Origin: Anisakis pegreffii
Lineage: Eukaryota > Nematoda > Chromadorea > Rhabditida > Anisakidae
Assembly (NCBI GenBank): GCA_035041965.1
Contig: JAPYMA010001176.1
Location: forward strand, 1-64,000
DNA: 64,000 nucleotides
Direction: 5' to 3'
The position numbers and the translations under genes were made by a program. The notes below the pieces were generated by a model. The model saw only the letters and a program-made list of their open reading frames with translations. It did no database searches and was not told the origin of the DNA. Of this stretch, positions 37,201-49,800 are shown piece after piece. Every line of letters starts with the position of its first letter. Position 1 is the stretch's first letter.

Positions 37201-40200
37201 AATGTGAATGAGTTCAACTGAATAAAAACAAAAATGATGAACTGCAATACGACCATCCAATATGAATTAAAGTCTACAAGTTTGTCAGTTACTGAAGCAT
37301 TTATGTAATTTATCAAGTAATTTACTCGGCATACTGACGCAGTTCCTCACAAATTTCCACTTCCAAATAGTCTTCGGCTGCTTCTTGAGCCAAACTTTTG
37401 TAAAGTCGACATGCGACAAGAGCCTGTTAAAGAGCATGTCTCGGTAAAAGTGACATATTCTATCTGATGAAGATCAAACGCACTCATAACTATGGGTATA
37501 GGATAAAACTGTCAATCCGTTAGATGTGAACAAAATGATTTCCATAATCAACAGAATATTTCAGATTATTGTTGAAATCTGGTTTATCTTCGTGATGGAA
37601 AGGTTGTTAATTTGCGAGATTCATACAACAAAAAGCTTAAAATCAGAAAGATTATCCAATTAACTTAAATAGAATCAAAAAACTGACTTTAGCCATAGCT
37701 TCTTCACCGTGTTGCCACATACAAAGAGCCATTTCTTGACGTTTCGTTAGAACGGCCCATAGGAATAATTCACTGAATGGATAACGGAAATCATCGTCAT
37801 GCTCTTCGAATGTCAGATCAGGAGAATCTGGAATAGAATTGAGTATATGAAATAAACAAGATTGTCAATGCAATACAAATGCTTAGTAGAGGAAGTTGCA
37901 AATGGATATCTAAAAAGAATAGAACTGACAGTTTGGTGTTCTAATAAAATCGCACAATTCTCCATGTTTTTAATGACAACAATGTATGTTTCATTCAAAA
38001 AATGGTGGTAAACGAAGTGAAAGTATAATAGCTCTGAGAATGAAAAGGAATATAATTAAGATGAATCGAACCGTCATCGATATCGACGATTGTATCTTTG
38101 GTATCCTTCAGCTGAGGCGGTAACATAGAATTCAATCCACTCAACGGATTCTGCAAGCGAATCAATAGAAACAAAAATATTCTTTCGAATTTCAACAAAA
38201 AAGTTTTCAACAAAATATGAAACATTTCCGATTCATTGAAAGTCACCAATTAGTTTCAAATAAAATGATCACGACTTACATCTCGTCTAAATGCAGACCT
38301 CCACAAAATGTGATTGCTGAGTGCACGACTCCCTGAGAGAGCCGCCATTACAGTATCGGCCAAAGCTGGATCTGAAGTGAGTGGCACACTTGGTAACCCA
38401 GTGAAATTCTCCGATGACGCTGAAGTTCTCGAGACTTGTTGACGCTCTTTTTTACGTATCAGCTGGAACAATTATCATTTGCAACTACTTCATGCCTACC
38501 AATAACAATACCAATAAGGATTTGACAGTATTATAATACCAATACGGATTTCACGGTATTATAATGAAATTATACTTTCACCATATTTAGGCATCAGAGG
38601 CATCAGCAGTATCAATTTACTTCTATGGTTCTTTACTAAGGTTTAATCCAGTAGATACGGTAATAATATTGCATTATTCCAGATTGCATTATTCAGTGAT
38701 TATTGGAATGAACCGTTTTAAGATACGCTGATATTCAGATTATGATGCCAGCCACTAATATTCACCGACCTTAATTTTATTCCGAAACGATGAATATTTT
38801 GCTCGAAACGAGTCTGAGGTATACGACGATTTAAAGCCATTTCCCATCAATTTCTCAATGGCAAGACCAATGTGCGGAATGCGATAGCGATAGCCAGGTC
38901 GTATTTTTACCACATCACGCACAATATAATATAAAGTATTCGGCGGACCACGATCCTTCAAAAATCAATCTGTGTCGAGTGGTAACTCACATTTACTGTG
39001 AATTTGAAATATTACTGCTTTCAGATCTAGAATATGGCAAATGAGTACTTTGACAGAAAAGTTATAGACGATCATTATATAGCATGTAACTTTTTTATGC
39101 TCCACTTTCAGTCACTTTTTTCATTTCAAATTCATTGCATTTTAATGTCTTTATAACGAATGAAATGTTTGTCAATCGGTTATATATGTGCATTTTTGAA
39201 TGTTCGGAATATCCCTTCGTCAATTTCAGCAGCAATATGAGCATAGCTTACCGTATTGTACAGTTCCTCGAGACGACTAACAGTAAGGAATTTGTGCATG
39301 CTGACACCATTTTCAATTAACAATCGCACGAAATCAACTCGATCGTTTATAAGTGCCTCCATCATTGCGTTATTCAACGCGGCTTTAGGCCAATCCTTGA
39401 AATTCAAGAGATGTAATGTTGTGAAGTACTTAATGCTGGCTTCAATGGAAAAAACTGCTTCCGATTTAAAGACAAACAGGAATGCAGAAGCCAGGTTATC
39501 AATGCATTGCAATAATTGTTTGGAAAGTACAGTATTGGCTTGACTCACCTGCCCAAGAACGAAAATATCCGAACGCGCTATATCGACACGATTCCATGCA
39601 AGTGCCAACGCCAGCTGATCCGGTGCCGACAGATTCTGCCCTTTCAATAGAGCCGTCAGAATAGCGTGATCAACGTCTTGTTTTTGATTCTCACCGAGCC
39701 GAAACACGGTCATCTGAGCAACAGGAAAGTTTATGAATCAAAATACGCACGCAATATAATTGCCCTGATAATGACTGATTTCAAAACCAGGTACTTCAAA
39801 AAAAGGTAAAAAAACACCGCGACAGAATTCCTATTTTTCAAAAAGGATAGTAATCGAGAAATGATTCGTGAAAATCCAGAGAAATTTATTGTCCAAAGAG
39901 CTAACCAAATGCTTTTGCTGAGCACACATTGTAAGCTCATGAAGGAGTTTCTCGGCGTTGCGTTGATCGTAGCCGAAAACACTCTCAACCAGCCTCAACA
40001 ACTGTGGTCGTATTCCCTCGGGCAAATTTCTAAAATACAAAATTATTGCAGCTGCAATGAGAATGTCATTTGGTCGACGAACAGACGATATGGAAAACAG
40101 ACTGGGAGCATAAAGATGATCGAGAATGGGCAGTGAAACAGGAAGTACAAGTCCCGATTCTGGGTGCCGTATTGGATTGTACTGGATCAAATCAAGTATA

Positions 40201-43200
40201 ATAAAGATGAAACGGAAGGAGAGCATAATCATAGCTTCAAGTATGCAATAACAATAGCAAATAATATTGATAACAACTTGATGATGAACAATAACGATGC
40301 ATAAACAATTTCGGACGAGATCGAACTTAGCAGAGGAATCAATATTTCGGAGTGGTAAAATCAAGGAAATGCGATTCTATTGAAAGAGAGAACTTGAAGG
40401 TACATACCCGTCCTCTTGAATATACTGATGAGCAAATGCCAGGAGATCAGCAGCTCGCCCACTGCCGTCACAAACGACCACTGGCACACGCGGTTTGCTG
40501 CAATTCACAAATGACTATAACTCTTGAAAACACCAGCACTTAACGTCAAAAATCGGTTAACGTCAATCCGAACAAGAAACGTTCGATGGAAAATAATGAA
40601 TGACTGTTCGCCAAACAACAAACAAAATAATTCCATTTATCAAGAGAAAACTAGGACATTCACTCGGACTTTGATAAAATTGTCAAGACTGTCAAAGAAA
40701 CCGTGCGATTTCGTTAATGAAAAATCTCGAAGATTAGTGATTTTTATACGGAAGAAAGATGTGAGGTAAGAAAGGAACTGATATCTTGGACAATACTATG
40801 GAAGATGGGAATATTGAGCATAGGCTAATTCAGCTCGAATTTCCCGGAGGACACCCTAAAGGGGTCAGAAGTGAAGTTTTTGTTTTACATCGTACATCTA
40901 TTTGTTGTACACCGCTCGTTACTAAGACGTAAAGGTTTGAGAAAAAATTGGAAGCAGTTGGCAGATAATGATAAAGAACTAAGAAAATGTTACAATTTCG
41001 CTAACGAGTTTCTTGTGATGTGATCAAAAACTAATCAAAGAGGAAGTTGAATCAAAGCAAGTGATATTAATTGGAAGTGACACGTGAGCGAGCGAGCGAG
41101 AGAACGAGCATGCATTAACGCAGTGATGATCGAAAACTTGCTTTGTGACATAGTCAAGCACTGCGCGAATTGTACAAGTTCCACCTTCGAGCACTACACA
41201 CACCACCGGAACACTTCGGGTACCACAAGCTATCTTCTGCTTCTGTGCTATGTACATTTCGAGGCGTTTTCGAAGGATTATGTCAGCACCATACCTGCAA
41301 AACGAATCACCTACGAGCATGTTCATTTGTCATGGAAATCTTGCGGAAAATCAACAAGGCAAAAGAAATTTCTCAAACAATTCTTTGGGGAATTACCCAT
41401 ACGAATGCGAACAGGTTACACTATTTGAATGAACAAACTTATCAACAAGTTTTGCTTGCCTTTGAAACATCAGTCTTGAAATAATGAAAAGTTTGGATAT
41501 GTAATTTGAATGGGACAGAAGTTTTTTGAGAGAGAAAAAATTGCAAAATCATATAGGACATACCTTCCAACAGTACCATTGTCAACCAATAAGAAATAGG
41601 AATGTCGATTGTTCAGTACTGCAAAACGACCTTTCGGCGAAAACGAATGTGGATGGTACGGAACAACAGTGTCCTGAAACATCCAGCATGATTAATTCCT
41701 CAAATTGACATCGCAACCATGCATTCTCTTTTGCATCATTTGAAATCAGTCTTGAAACGGTAGAATATCGCATTCAGAGCTATGAGAGATATTGGTGGCA
41801 CATTCAAGTTTAAGATGGGAGAACGCATGCATAAACTTATTGAGGAAAACTGGACGCGGCAGTGGTAATGAGTTAACCGGCGATTTTTTCATTTGATCGT
41901 GCATCGCAGGCATTGACTTGTGATGTCTTTCCGAGCGATTGTTCTTAATGCTTAAATGCTAATGATCTTTCTCGACACCGTTTTCGTCGTGGTTTTCCTT
42001 AGCGCTTAAACCTATCCGTTTTGCTCTTTGCCAACACCATCGCAATCGATTTTCCCCATTCAGCAAACCTTTACTGATTCTGAGAAAATTTGAAACCTTC
42101 ACATAATTCTACTGAAGATCGTTCCCTAAGAACAACCTATTATCTGAAGATGTCTCGCGAAAGATAACTCTGAGTACGTACCTGTCCGACGAGATCCTCT
42201 CGTTTCTTGATGAGTCCCCAAGGAGTTATACCAATACTAACAATTTTAGATCGCAAGGTACCACACCCTTCGAGCGCAGCTGCTACATGTCGAACAACAC
42301 CCGCATTTATGCCTACAAACAGAAATCAGTTTGAAATACTGGATGGAGCAAGCGAATTTCTTATACGGTTCCTGAATTATGGATGAATGTATCTGGAGAA
42401 AATGATTTCAACTTCTGCAGTCTGGACTCAACAATCAAGGGTTCCGAATGAACGAATTGAATTCCCAAGACAACTTCTGATTCAAATATACTACGAATCG
42501 GAAGGTTTTCCGTATCTGAGATGACTACTTTAAACAGTTAAGACAATATCTCATTGACTATTATATGATATCCCACTGGCTAAGGATTCAAGTGGAATGA
42601 GACTTTGAACTTTATCACAAACCCGAAGTGATAATCCATGCACCGGTAGTTTTGGCTGCTTTCAATAGACCCTTCCGAAAAACTCGTGCTAGTTTTGGCT
42701 GAAGACTGAAAGTTATCATTGATTATTGGCAGGTTCATGATCATCTGTTCATCACAAATAATGGCTCTTTGTGAACTTCTAATGGAACGGCATGTGATTG
42801 AATTCGACCTTAGTCTCATGGTAAGAACTGGAAGTGTGTTAAGGTTTTTACGAGTTAAAATCAAGGATATAGATGAAAATAGTCCGACCTGGTCAAAACG
42901 TTCAAATGAATGAACAGTAAGTTGAGAGAATATAATGTGAATGAGCTTTCAGGAATGGCAAAGGAGAACGGAATAACAAATTTTACTCACTCAAAATTAG
43001 TGATTCCACCATGAACCGTAATGATCAATTTCGGCGGAGGCATCTGCCAAATATTTTCAAATAAATACATGATATCAGCAGGGTCTGTTTCGACGTTCAA
43101 CCGTAGATATTGCGCTTTGTAGGGATGCGGTCCACCTGAAAGCATTTCATGATGATGCGATCAGTTCTGCAGAAAAAATATCATTCAGACAGAATGAATT

Positions 43201-44173
43201 TGAACAGTAATACGTATAATTTTCATTCAAATTACAAAAGTCGCATAAAATGCACGGCGATTTTAGTCGGAGGAAGTCGTCTTATTCAAGGCATTGGAGT
43301 GAGTAATTTAGAAGGAGCAAAAACATTTAAAGGGCATCCAAGTTACCTTGGAACTCGATTGTGCCATAACTATCAGTAGGTAGAACGGTTGTGTGCTTGC
43401 GGATTGTCCACTTCTCAGAGAGCGATCGCACGGTACGCCGTCCCTAGAATGATATTATCGTTATTGTTACGGTTATTATCATTGCCATAGTTATGATGAT
43501 AACTGTTGGCGTTCATTCAATTGAAACTGACATTATTAGGTCCGGCCTCGCTATCGGCTCCAGTCATCTCCATTTCTTGATCTTCATCACTCTTCTGTAA
43601 TCTCCTTTCATTATACGGTACTGTGAGATGACTGTTTGCATCTGTTTTTGATGATTGGTGCTGTTGAATTGCTTCCGCCGAATGCAAATGCTTTAGACGG
43701 CCACAACCACATCTTAAACGAATACTTTCAGCACATTCTATCGACATCTTTATCAAATCATTGATGATAAACGTTCAATTACTCGGAAATGTTATCAGTT
43801 CAAAATGGCAGATGAGCAGTGGTACAGAATCTTTGAATGTTGAACAAATTGCTGTGAAACGACAATAGACCGAAAACTTTTTGATAGTATGGTTCAAACG
43901 AAGAAGGTATGAATAACTTGTTTGGGTATTTGCTGGATGGAATGAATTTAGCACATTCTCGTCGCTTGAACACTTGCTCAATCCAGTTGTTGTTCCGTAA
44001 AGACTGAAAACATCACTCATTTATACTCCAATTTCGCACATTCATCAAACTGATTGACGAGAATGGAATTCAGATACCAATGAACTCGACGCTCTCGCTC
44101 GCACATACATCGATCCAGAAATGGACGGCAGTCCACCGGGATTATTCAGTGTGTTCGTTGGACAATTGGCCAT
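28222..44173 (-). CDS. TRPM-family cation channel (GON-2-like), 42 exons, about 1999 residues
   Basis: Plasma-membrane non-selective cation channel subunit of the melastatin (TRPM) family. Exon starts (5' ends): 44173, 44003, 43747, 43443, 43135, 42705, 42312, 41673, 41294, 40514, 40029, 39713, 39395, 38955, 38462, 38150, 37827, 37423, 36937, 36616, 36343, 36007, 35573, 34809, 34366, 33962, 33688, 33351, 32909, 32748, 32490, 32169, 32018, 31781, 31506, 30979, 30735, 30518, 30322, 29757, 29192, 28635; all phases agree. The N-terminal homology region shows [46 protein letters not shown] and [12 protein letters not shown]. Exons at 34366-32646 encode S1-S6, with a pore segment [18 protein letters not shown]. 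The TRP helix is [16 protein letters not shown], followed by LPPP. A coiled coil follows ([14 protein letters not shown]). There is an acidic Ser-rich insert near 36.2 kb and a His7 run near the end. No alpha-kinase or NUDT9-like domain is seen. The length fits nematode GON-2. The ATG lies 12 bases after TTATTTCAG. Confidence 0.94.
28290..28314. repeat. (ATG/CAT)n triplet tract coding for polyhistidine
   Basis: Eight ATGATG-type triplets on the plus strand read as CAT codons in the last TRPM exon and give a run of seven histidines. Further HHH clusters lie nearby. Repeat-length variation here would change protein length without breaking frame. Confidence 0.85.
29776..30091 (-). mobile_element. 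MITE-like element with 21-bp perfect terminal inverted repeats (TRPM intron)
   Basis: Positions 29797-29817 (starting TATCAAACGTTTATAACG) and 30067-30087 are exact reverse complements, enclosing about 250 bp without coding capacity. Each terminus is itself partly palindromic (AAACGTTTATAACGTT). Most of the interior plus about 15 bp outside the left terminus is shared, in inverted orientation, with 20985-21275. The element lies between TRPM exons ending 30220 and starting 29757. It is either a non-autonomous DNA transposon or another short foldback repeat. Confidence 0.75.
30566..30622. repeat. Short tandem repeat in a TRPM intron
   Basis: Three copies of a TTGGGTCAACTTTCT-type unit occur within 57 bp between TRPM exons 37 and 38. 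No function is inferred. Confidence 0.7.
38503..38565. repeat. Two-copy 30-bp tandem duplication in a TRPM intron
   Basis: ACCAATA(A/C)GGATTT followed by a GTATTATAAT segment occurs twice in tandem in the intron between TRPM exons 14 and 15. It is a simple local duplication. Confidence 0.65.
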
Positions 44174-44564
44174 GTGCACGTCGTCCTGAAATAACCGAAA
44201 ATTACCACCAAAACTACACTGCTTGAAACAATCTGTTTAATACACCCGGACAAAATTCGATGAAGCTTCCGAATGATACTAATTTTGATAATGATTATAA
44301 GCATTCTGTAAACGAACTCAGGGAATGACTTTCACAACTGCCGTTGGGACAAAACTGTAACGTAATACTAGACGGTTACTATTAAAATGTTACTGTTTTC
44401 AACAGTGTTCAACTAAAAGCGACGGCATCAAAATTTTTGTTATTGTTTAGGCTAACGTTAATATAGCATTTCATGATGTCCATCAACATCTGCTATTTCT
44501 GCTTTACAAAATAAGCAGTGAAACTCGCTGAAAAAGTATGAAATGTTATTCAAAGACGAACATT

Positions 44565-44641
<77 letters not shown>

Positions 44642-46886
44642 TGGTTTCATGAGATAAGATAGAATCGGAGATAAGAAGGCTACGAAATGATATTTAATCT
44701 GTAGGATAGAACCTTTTCATTTCAGATTTTACGTTTATTCATGATTGCTAACATAGAGCTGTTATCTCCTAAGATTACCTACCGAAATCTCCATGAACAA
44801 TTGTTTGTTTGCTTTTAAGGAGTGAGCGATTCCAGAAGGATTCTGATTCTTTTTAATAGAATAAAGTAGGATTTTGATGAGAATCAATTTTCAGATCCAT
44901 CAATAAGGTAGATTATTTTGATATTGTACACAGAATAAGACGCCCCCAGTAAATGGATGTAAATGGCATAAAGGAAAACAAAACAGCTTTATATGGTTAA
45001 AATATAGTATACCATTATCATTTCATTGCCTCATTGAAAATGACTCAAAAACAATACATTTGACGTGAAATAAGCGAGCTAACTGCAAGAAAATCAACAA
45101 TGAGATTTACACATCTAAAGCCGACAATTGAGATATGCTATTAATTGAGTAGTCTATACACAGTAGAGATGTACTTAAACCTATAGACAAGATGGAAATA
45201 CTTCCATAATAAATATGCGTAATAATCTATAAGATTCCTTCCATATTTGTTAGTATGTACGGATAAGTAGCTTAGTACTGGTGGTTTAGCTGGAAGGATA
45301 GATGCGCAGATGAATACGAAACGAAATTGGACTGAAGTCGTATATATTTCGTTGGTAGGCTAGTACAACTCCTGCATACTTTTATAAGCAACAGCAATAA
45401 GCGGCCACAACAATCGATATTTTGAGTGAAATCATTAAATTTCAATGCTTCAATGCAATAATGAGGCCAACGAAGTGGATGACTGAATCGAATGTGAACA
45501 ATAATGATGCTATGCAAATAGAACCGAGAAGCAGAAACACGTGTTTTATTGACTACCAACTCGATAAGATGGAGCTGATATCGATTGAAAAGAAACACGG
45601 GAATACGACAAAGACGACAGTTTTGTTACTGATATCATTGGTTAGCTATTATTATTGTTATTCAATCACGGTTTGTTTACGTTGCTTCACATCTGAAGAC
45701 AATTCATGCATCGTCGATTGAAATTAATTACGATTGCCAATGGAAACATCAACATTAATGGTATAATTCTAAGTGTATGGCATCAAATCTGACATTAGGT
45801 GATCAACAGAGACGAGAATAATAGTAGTAATAGTAAAGATAATAATAAAAAAATAGCAATAATAAATGTGGATTTTAGAAAGCGAGCTTGATCACAGCTG
45901 TTGAGAAAAGAATAAAATAAAATTTAAATTAAGTCGTAAAAGAATTTGAAATTGTAAGCAACTGTGCAATATTGTAAAAGAATGACTGCGTTTTGGTTGG
46001 TAGGCGTAGAGCATGCATTAAATGCGGTGTTTGACTGTTACCAAATCATATGGAATCAGTTGCGAATTAAACACAACCAACGATCGTGTGCTGAATGTGC
46101 ATGAGTCGGTCTTCTCTTTCTATCATTCTTACGCAATTAATTAATTGTTCACTGATCTATCGCTGTGATCACACACACACACACACTCCATCTATTTAAA
46201 GTATGATATTGGTGATGTAAATGACGGAAATTATTTACTGAACGTGTTGTTCAAAAAAGGGTCATCAACGCTTCGTTATTGCAGTTCAAATCAGTTCAAT
46301 GCGGCCAAAAAAATGACTGCCACTTCAGTTAAAAAGTTCCAACCAAGAATTTTGCAAATTTTTTAATTTTTGGCGTTGTCGATATTAAAACATTGTTAGC
46401 GATTGCAAGAAAATCTAGTCGCAGATTGTTGCTGATTACTCTCATCAATTCTGCCATGCTTAGCAGTCTTTTCGAAGAAAATTTCCGCATGACTTGATAA
46501 GAACTGATAAAAGTGACCGATAACAAGCAACTTGCAAACTAGTACGATGTTCTGTGAGTTTCTTTGATTTCCGGCTAGCATTATCATTTTCAAAGAAACT
46601 GGTCCAAAATCGCATCGCTATCACCTTCAATCTACTTCAGCTTTAATTATTACTTCATAATGCGTTTTATAAGCTAGCGATCAAATTTATCAGCCATCAG
46701 CTGGAGTCTTGAATTAAACATCATAGAAGTGACTCACTCAATGGCTAGGCGCATTCCACTACAGTGAACTTCAGGTGAGTTCACGAGAACGGAGAGGATC
46801 TGATTGAAAATTTTAAAAGATTGATAGTTAATTGATGTGTGAGGCAGAGATTTTTCGAATAGGTTTCGATAATTTGTTTGCACTTG
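44174..46886. other. Region upstream of TRPM and downstream of the 46.9-kb gene
   Basis: This stretch should contain the TRPM promoter. Apart from the acceptor-like site just before the TRPM ATG, I see only low-complexity DNA: a (TA)n tract near 44.6 kb, a short AATAAT-rich stretch at 45.83-45.87 kb and a (CA)n tract at about 46172-46187. Short open frames such as 45422-45721 (+) lack splice or family support. Confidence 0.5.
44567..44638. repeat. (TA)n microsatellite
   Basis: About 70 bp of uninterrupted TA repeats lies 0.4 kb upstream of the TRPM start. Unlike the tract at 2048-2088, its flanks are not inverted copies of each other. Confidence 0.95.
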
Positions 46887-49800
46887 TCAAGCAAGTCGAT
46901 AAAGGAGCATGCGTACAGTGGTTTGTTGAGATGCTTGATCCGAATTGACGACATTCATCGATGCTGACGAATTGATGGTTAATGCCAACATCTCACGCCA
47001 ATCATTGCAATGCACATGTTTCGGTGGCGCTCCCGTGCTCATCATGAGCGCTTTTCTCGATTTACGAGCTATCTTCCAGTACTTCTTGTTACCATTAGTA
47101 ACGTTAGCATCATCTTCTTGTCCTCTTTCGACACCTGAAATGCTTCAAAAACTGTGATCAGATTACTCGTATCTCGTCTGAAGTAAAAATTTCATTCTGT
47201 GTTTGAAAGCATTCAACTTTTTTGTCTATGAGTGAAAGATTTTTTTGGCTTTTTGGTTGTTTTTTCTTCAATACACATAGAAATTTTGGTTTCGTCTCGA
47301 AGCAAATTCTTGTGTTATTCCATTGAATGCTATTGGATGAACAAGAATATAAACAATTAAAAGCAATCAGCGGAACAACTGCAATTGGAAGCTCTCACTG
47401 GACAGTGCAAATGGCTAAAAAGGATCATAAAAATATCAGAGGATGATGTGATGATCAAAACACCGAACAGTGAGAGCCAAAGAGCATCAATTAAGAATTA
47501 CGTACACAGGAAATCGGGCAGGATTTGAATAAAGGGAAAAATGAAACTCAAAGAGTGGAAATTTGAGAATTTCAATTGACTACGAAGAATTTCGTTCAGA
47601 TCAACTGGTGTTTGCAAGAGATAAAATTTAAAGTGGGTGAAATTCGTTAGAAGAAACTGAAGAAAACATGTTATAATGTGATAAGCGATTTGTATTTGTT
47701 TAACGAGAGTAACGAAGTAAGTGCATGAATATGAATGGATGAAAAGCTCACAATCAGAACGATGTGCGATGGATTGGAAGGATATAAATGATGACGAATA
47801 AAAGATGAACGAAATTTGCGATGTTCAACTGGAAATGAGAGCAATGGGGCTTAATGCTTAAGAAAGACAGCTGCTGTTGTTACTCATCGTCAGTGAGCTT
47901 TATGTTGTGATTGGGAGATATATGCACGTGACGGGATGTTTTACCACATCAATCACTGAGTATTGCAAAAATTTGTGTTTATGTTTGTTTGCGGTTATGC
48001 GCTGAAAATGATCCGCACGAATCAAGAAGATTTGAACTGAAAGAAATCTCTTGATTACATACATAAACAAATCTGACATGTTTTTTCTTAGATGCAGCAA
48101 CACAGCTCACTTCAATATATCAACGTGGTTTTTATCGGTTGGATTGACTGAAAGCGACGAATCACGTTGAGGAGAAAGACTTTCGTTTTTGATGTGCTAA
48201 TTTCAAAGTCACCAGATAAGTTCGAGGTAATTGAGGAGAGTTCAAGTTTAGCAACGATTGATCGTTTGATCCATTGATCACGAGATTTCCTGATTAGTTG
48301 ATAGCGATAGCAAATAAATCAATATTTGCAGTAAGATTTTTTCGGTTTTCGGTTTTTTGAACAGAATGCATTTGCAATGTTTGGATTTTTTTCAACTTGC
48401 TGATCGCTAATTTACTCGAATTGATTATCAGCAGGATTGCAGCATAAGGTGAGGAGGTATTAGAGACAAATACTGATTGATAACACTGGATAGTTTTTAT
48501 GAGATCTTGTTAGTACAGAGGATATGTATTCAGGAAAGGGACAATGATGACATCGTTAAAACATTAGAAAAGTCCATCAGGACCGTAACCTTCAGGATTT
48601 TCATACGATCGCTTACCATTCGTGGTAATGTGATGCAGTGGTATTGATGGTTCCGATGTCGGTATTCTAGTGTACATCATGGAAAGCTTTTAGTAAGATT
48701 AGCCGCTCAGATGGGATGGATCATCAATTACATCACACTCTACAATCCAGTCGGAAATTCATTCGTTCAGCGGAATAGATCAAGATTGATTTGGTGACGT
48801 CGCGAGGTGTGCACTGGATTTTGAGAATGCACTCAAAATCTGGTTCGAATCAGCTCAGAATGTGCAGTAATTTTGGCAGATGGAATAAACAATCGAATAT
48901 TTAAGAGATGAATTGATCGATTTTGTCGAACAGATTGATGTGTTGAACAGACAAAACACAGAAACATGGACGGAATGCGATGTGAAATTGTATTGTTGGT
49001 ACTAAATTGTATTGTGCGTTATGATGAGAGTGATGGTGACAGTACGTGTATTGATTCCGAGATGATTTTTTACGATGGTTTATATGATGTGTCTGATTGT
49101 GAGTGCGAATGGCGGCGTTTATGATGGTAGGAAGTTAGTGTCACATAGGAAGTTTGCAATGATGAAGTAGTATCTTAATACTGTGCAGATTATAACAATA
49201 TCTGCTGTAGATCAGATGAATAACTCTAATGGTGACTGCAAAACTAAACTGAAACAAAATGAAAAGCACTGAAACGGTATATGAGCGTGCAATGAGAATA
49301 TTAATCTTCTTTTGTATCAGATAGAAAACGTGATATCACACGATTGGTAGATAGCTTTGCTGTTTCATTATCAGTGTTGTCATTGTAATTATTACTATAA
49401 TATTGAATATGGGCAACACATAAAGTATCGTTATGCACACAGCTGTTGAATATCGCTTGTGGGGATGGATATACGTCGTCAGAACGTTAGTTTTTAAGCA
49501 CGAGACTCATGCTGTTCTTACGCATGAGCCTACTGTGCTGATTTGCTGACGAGCAGTGAACGAAGGATGTGCTTAGCAAAAACTTCAAAAAAAATATATG
49601 AAAAACAGAAAGACAAGCAGAAATGAATCAGGTCGGCGCTGTAGACATAACATACTACTGAAGTAGGAGTATGATACAAAATATTAGTCATTGGGAGTTG
49701 GGTGTATGCACAGGTAAACGATCAATACAAGAATTATATATCACAGGTAGTAGTGAGTGTTACACTTCGAATGTAAAAAGTAAACCAGAGCGGTACTATC

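Noticed and set aside
41084..41101. GAGCGAGCGAGCGA tract as a regulatory element
   Set aside because: It is a short simple repeat in a TRPM intron; GAGA-like binding cannot be supported from this alone.
44567..44638. Second palindrome centred on the (TA)n tract upstream of TRPM
   Set aside because: Flanking sequences on the two sides are not reverse complements, unlike those at 2069.
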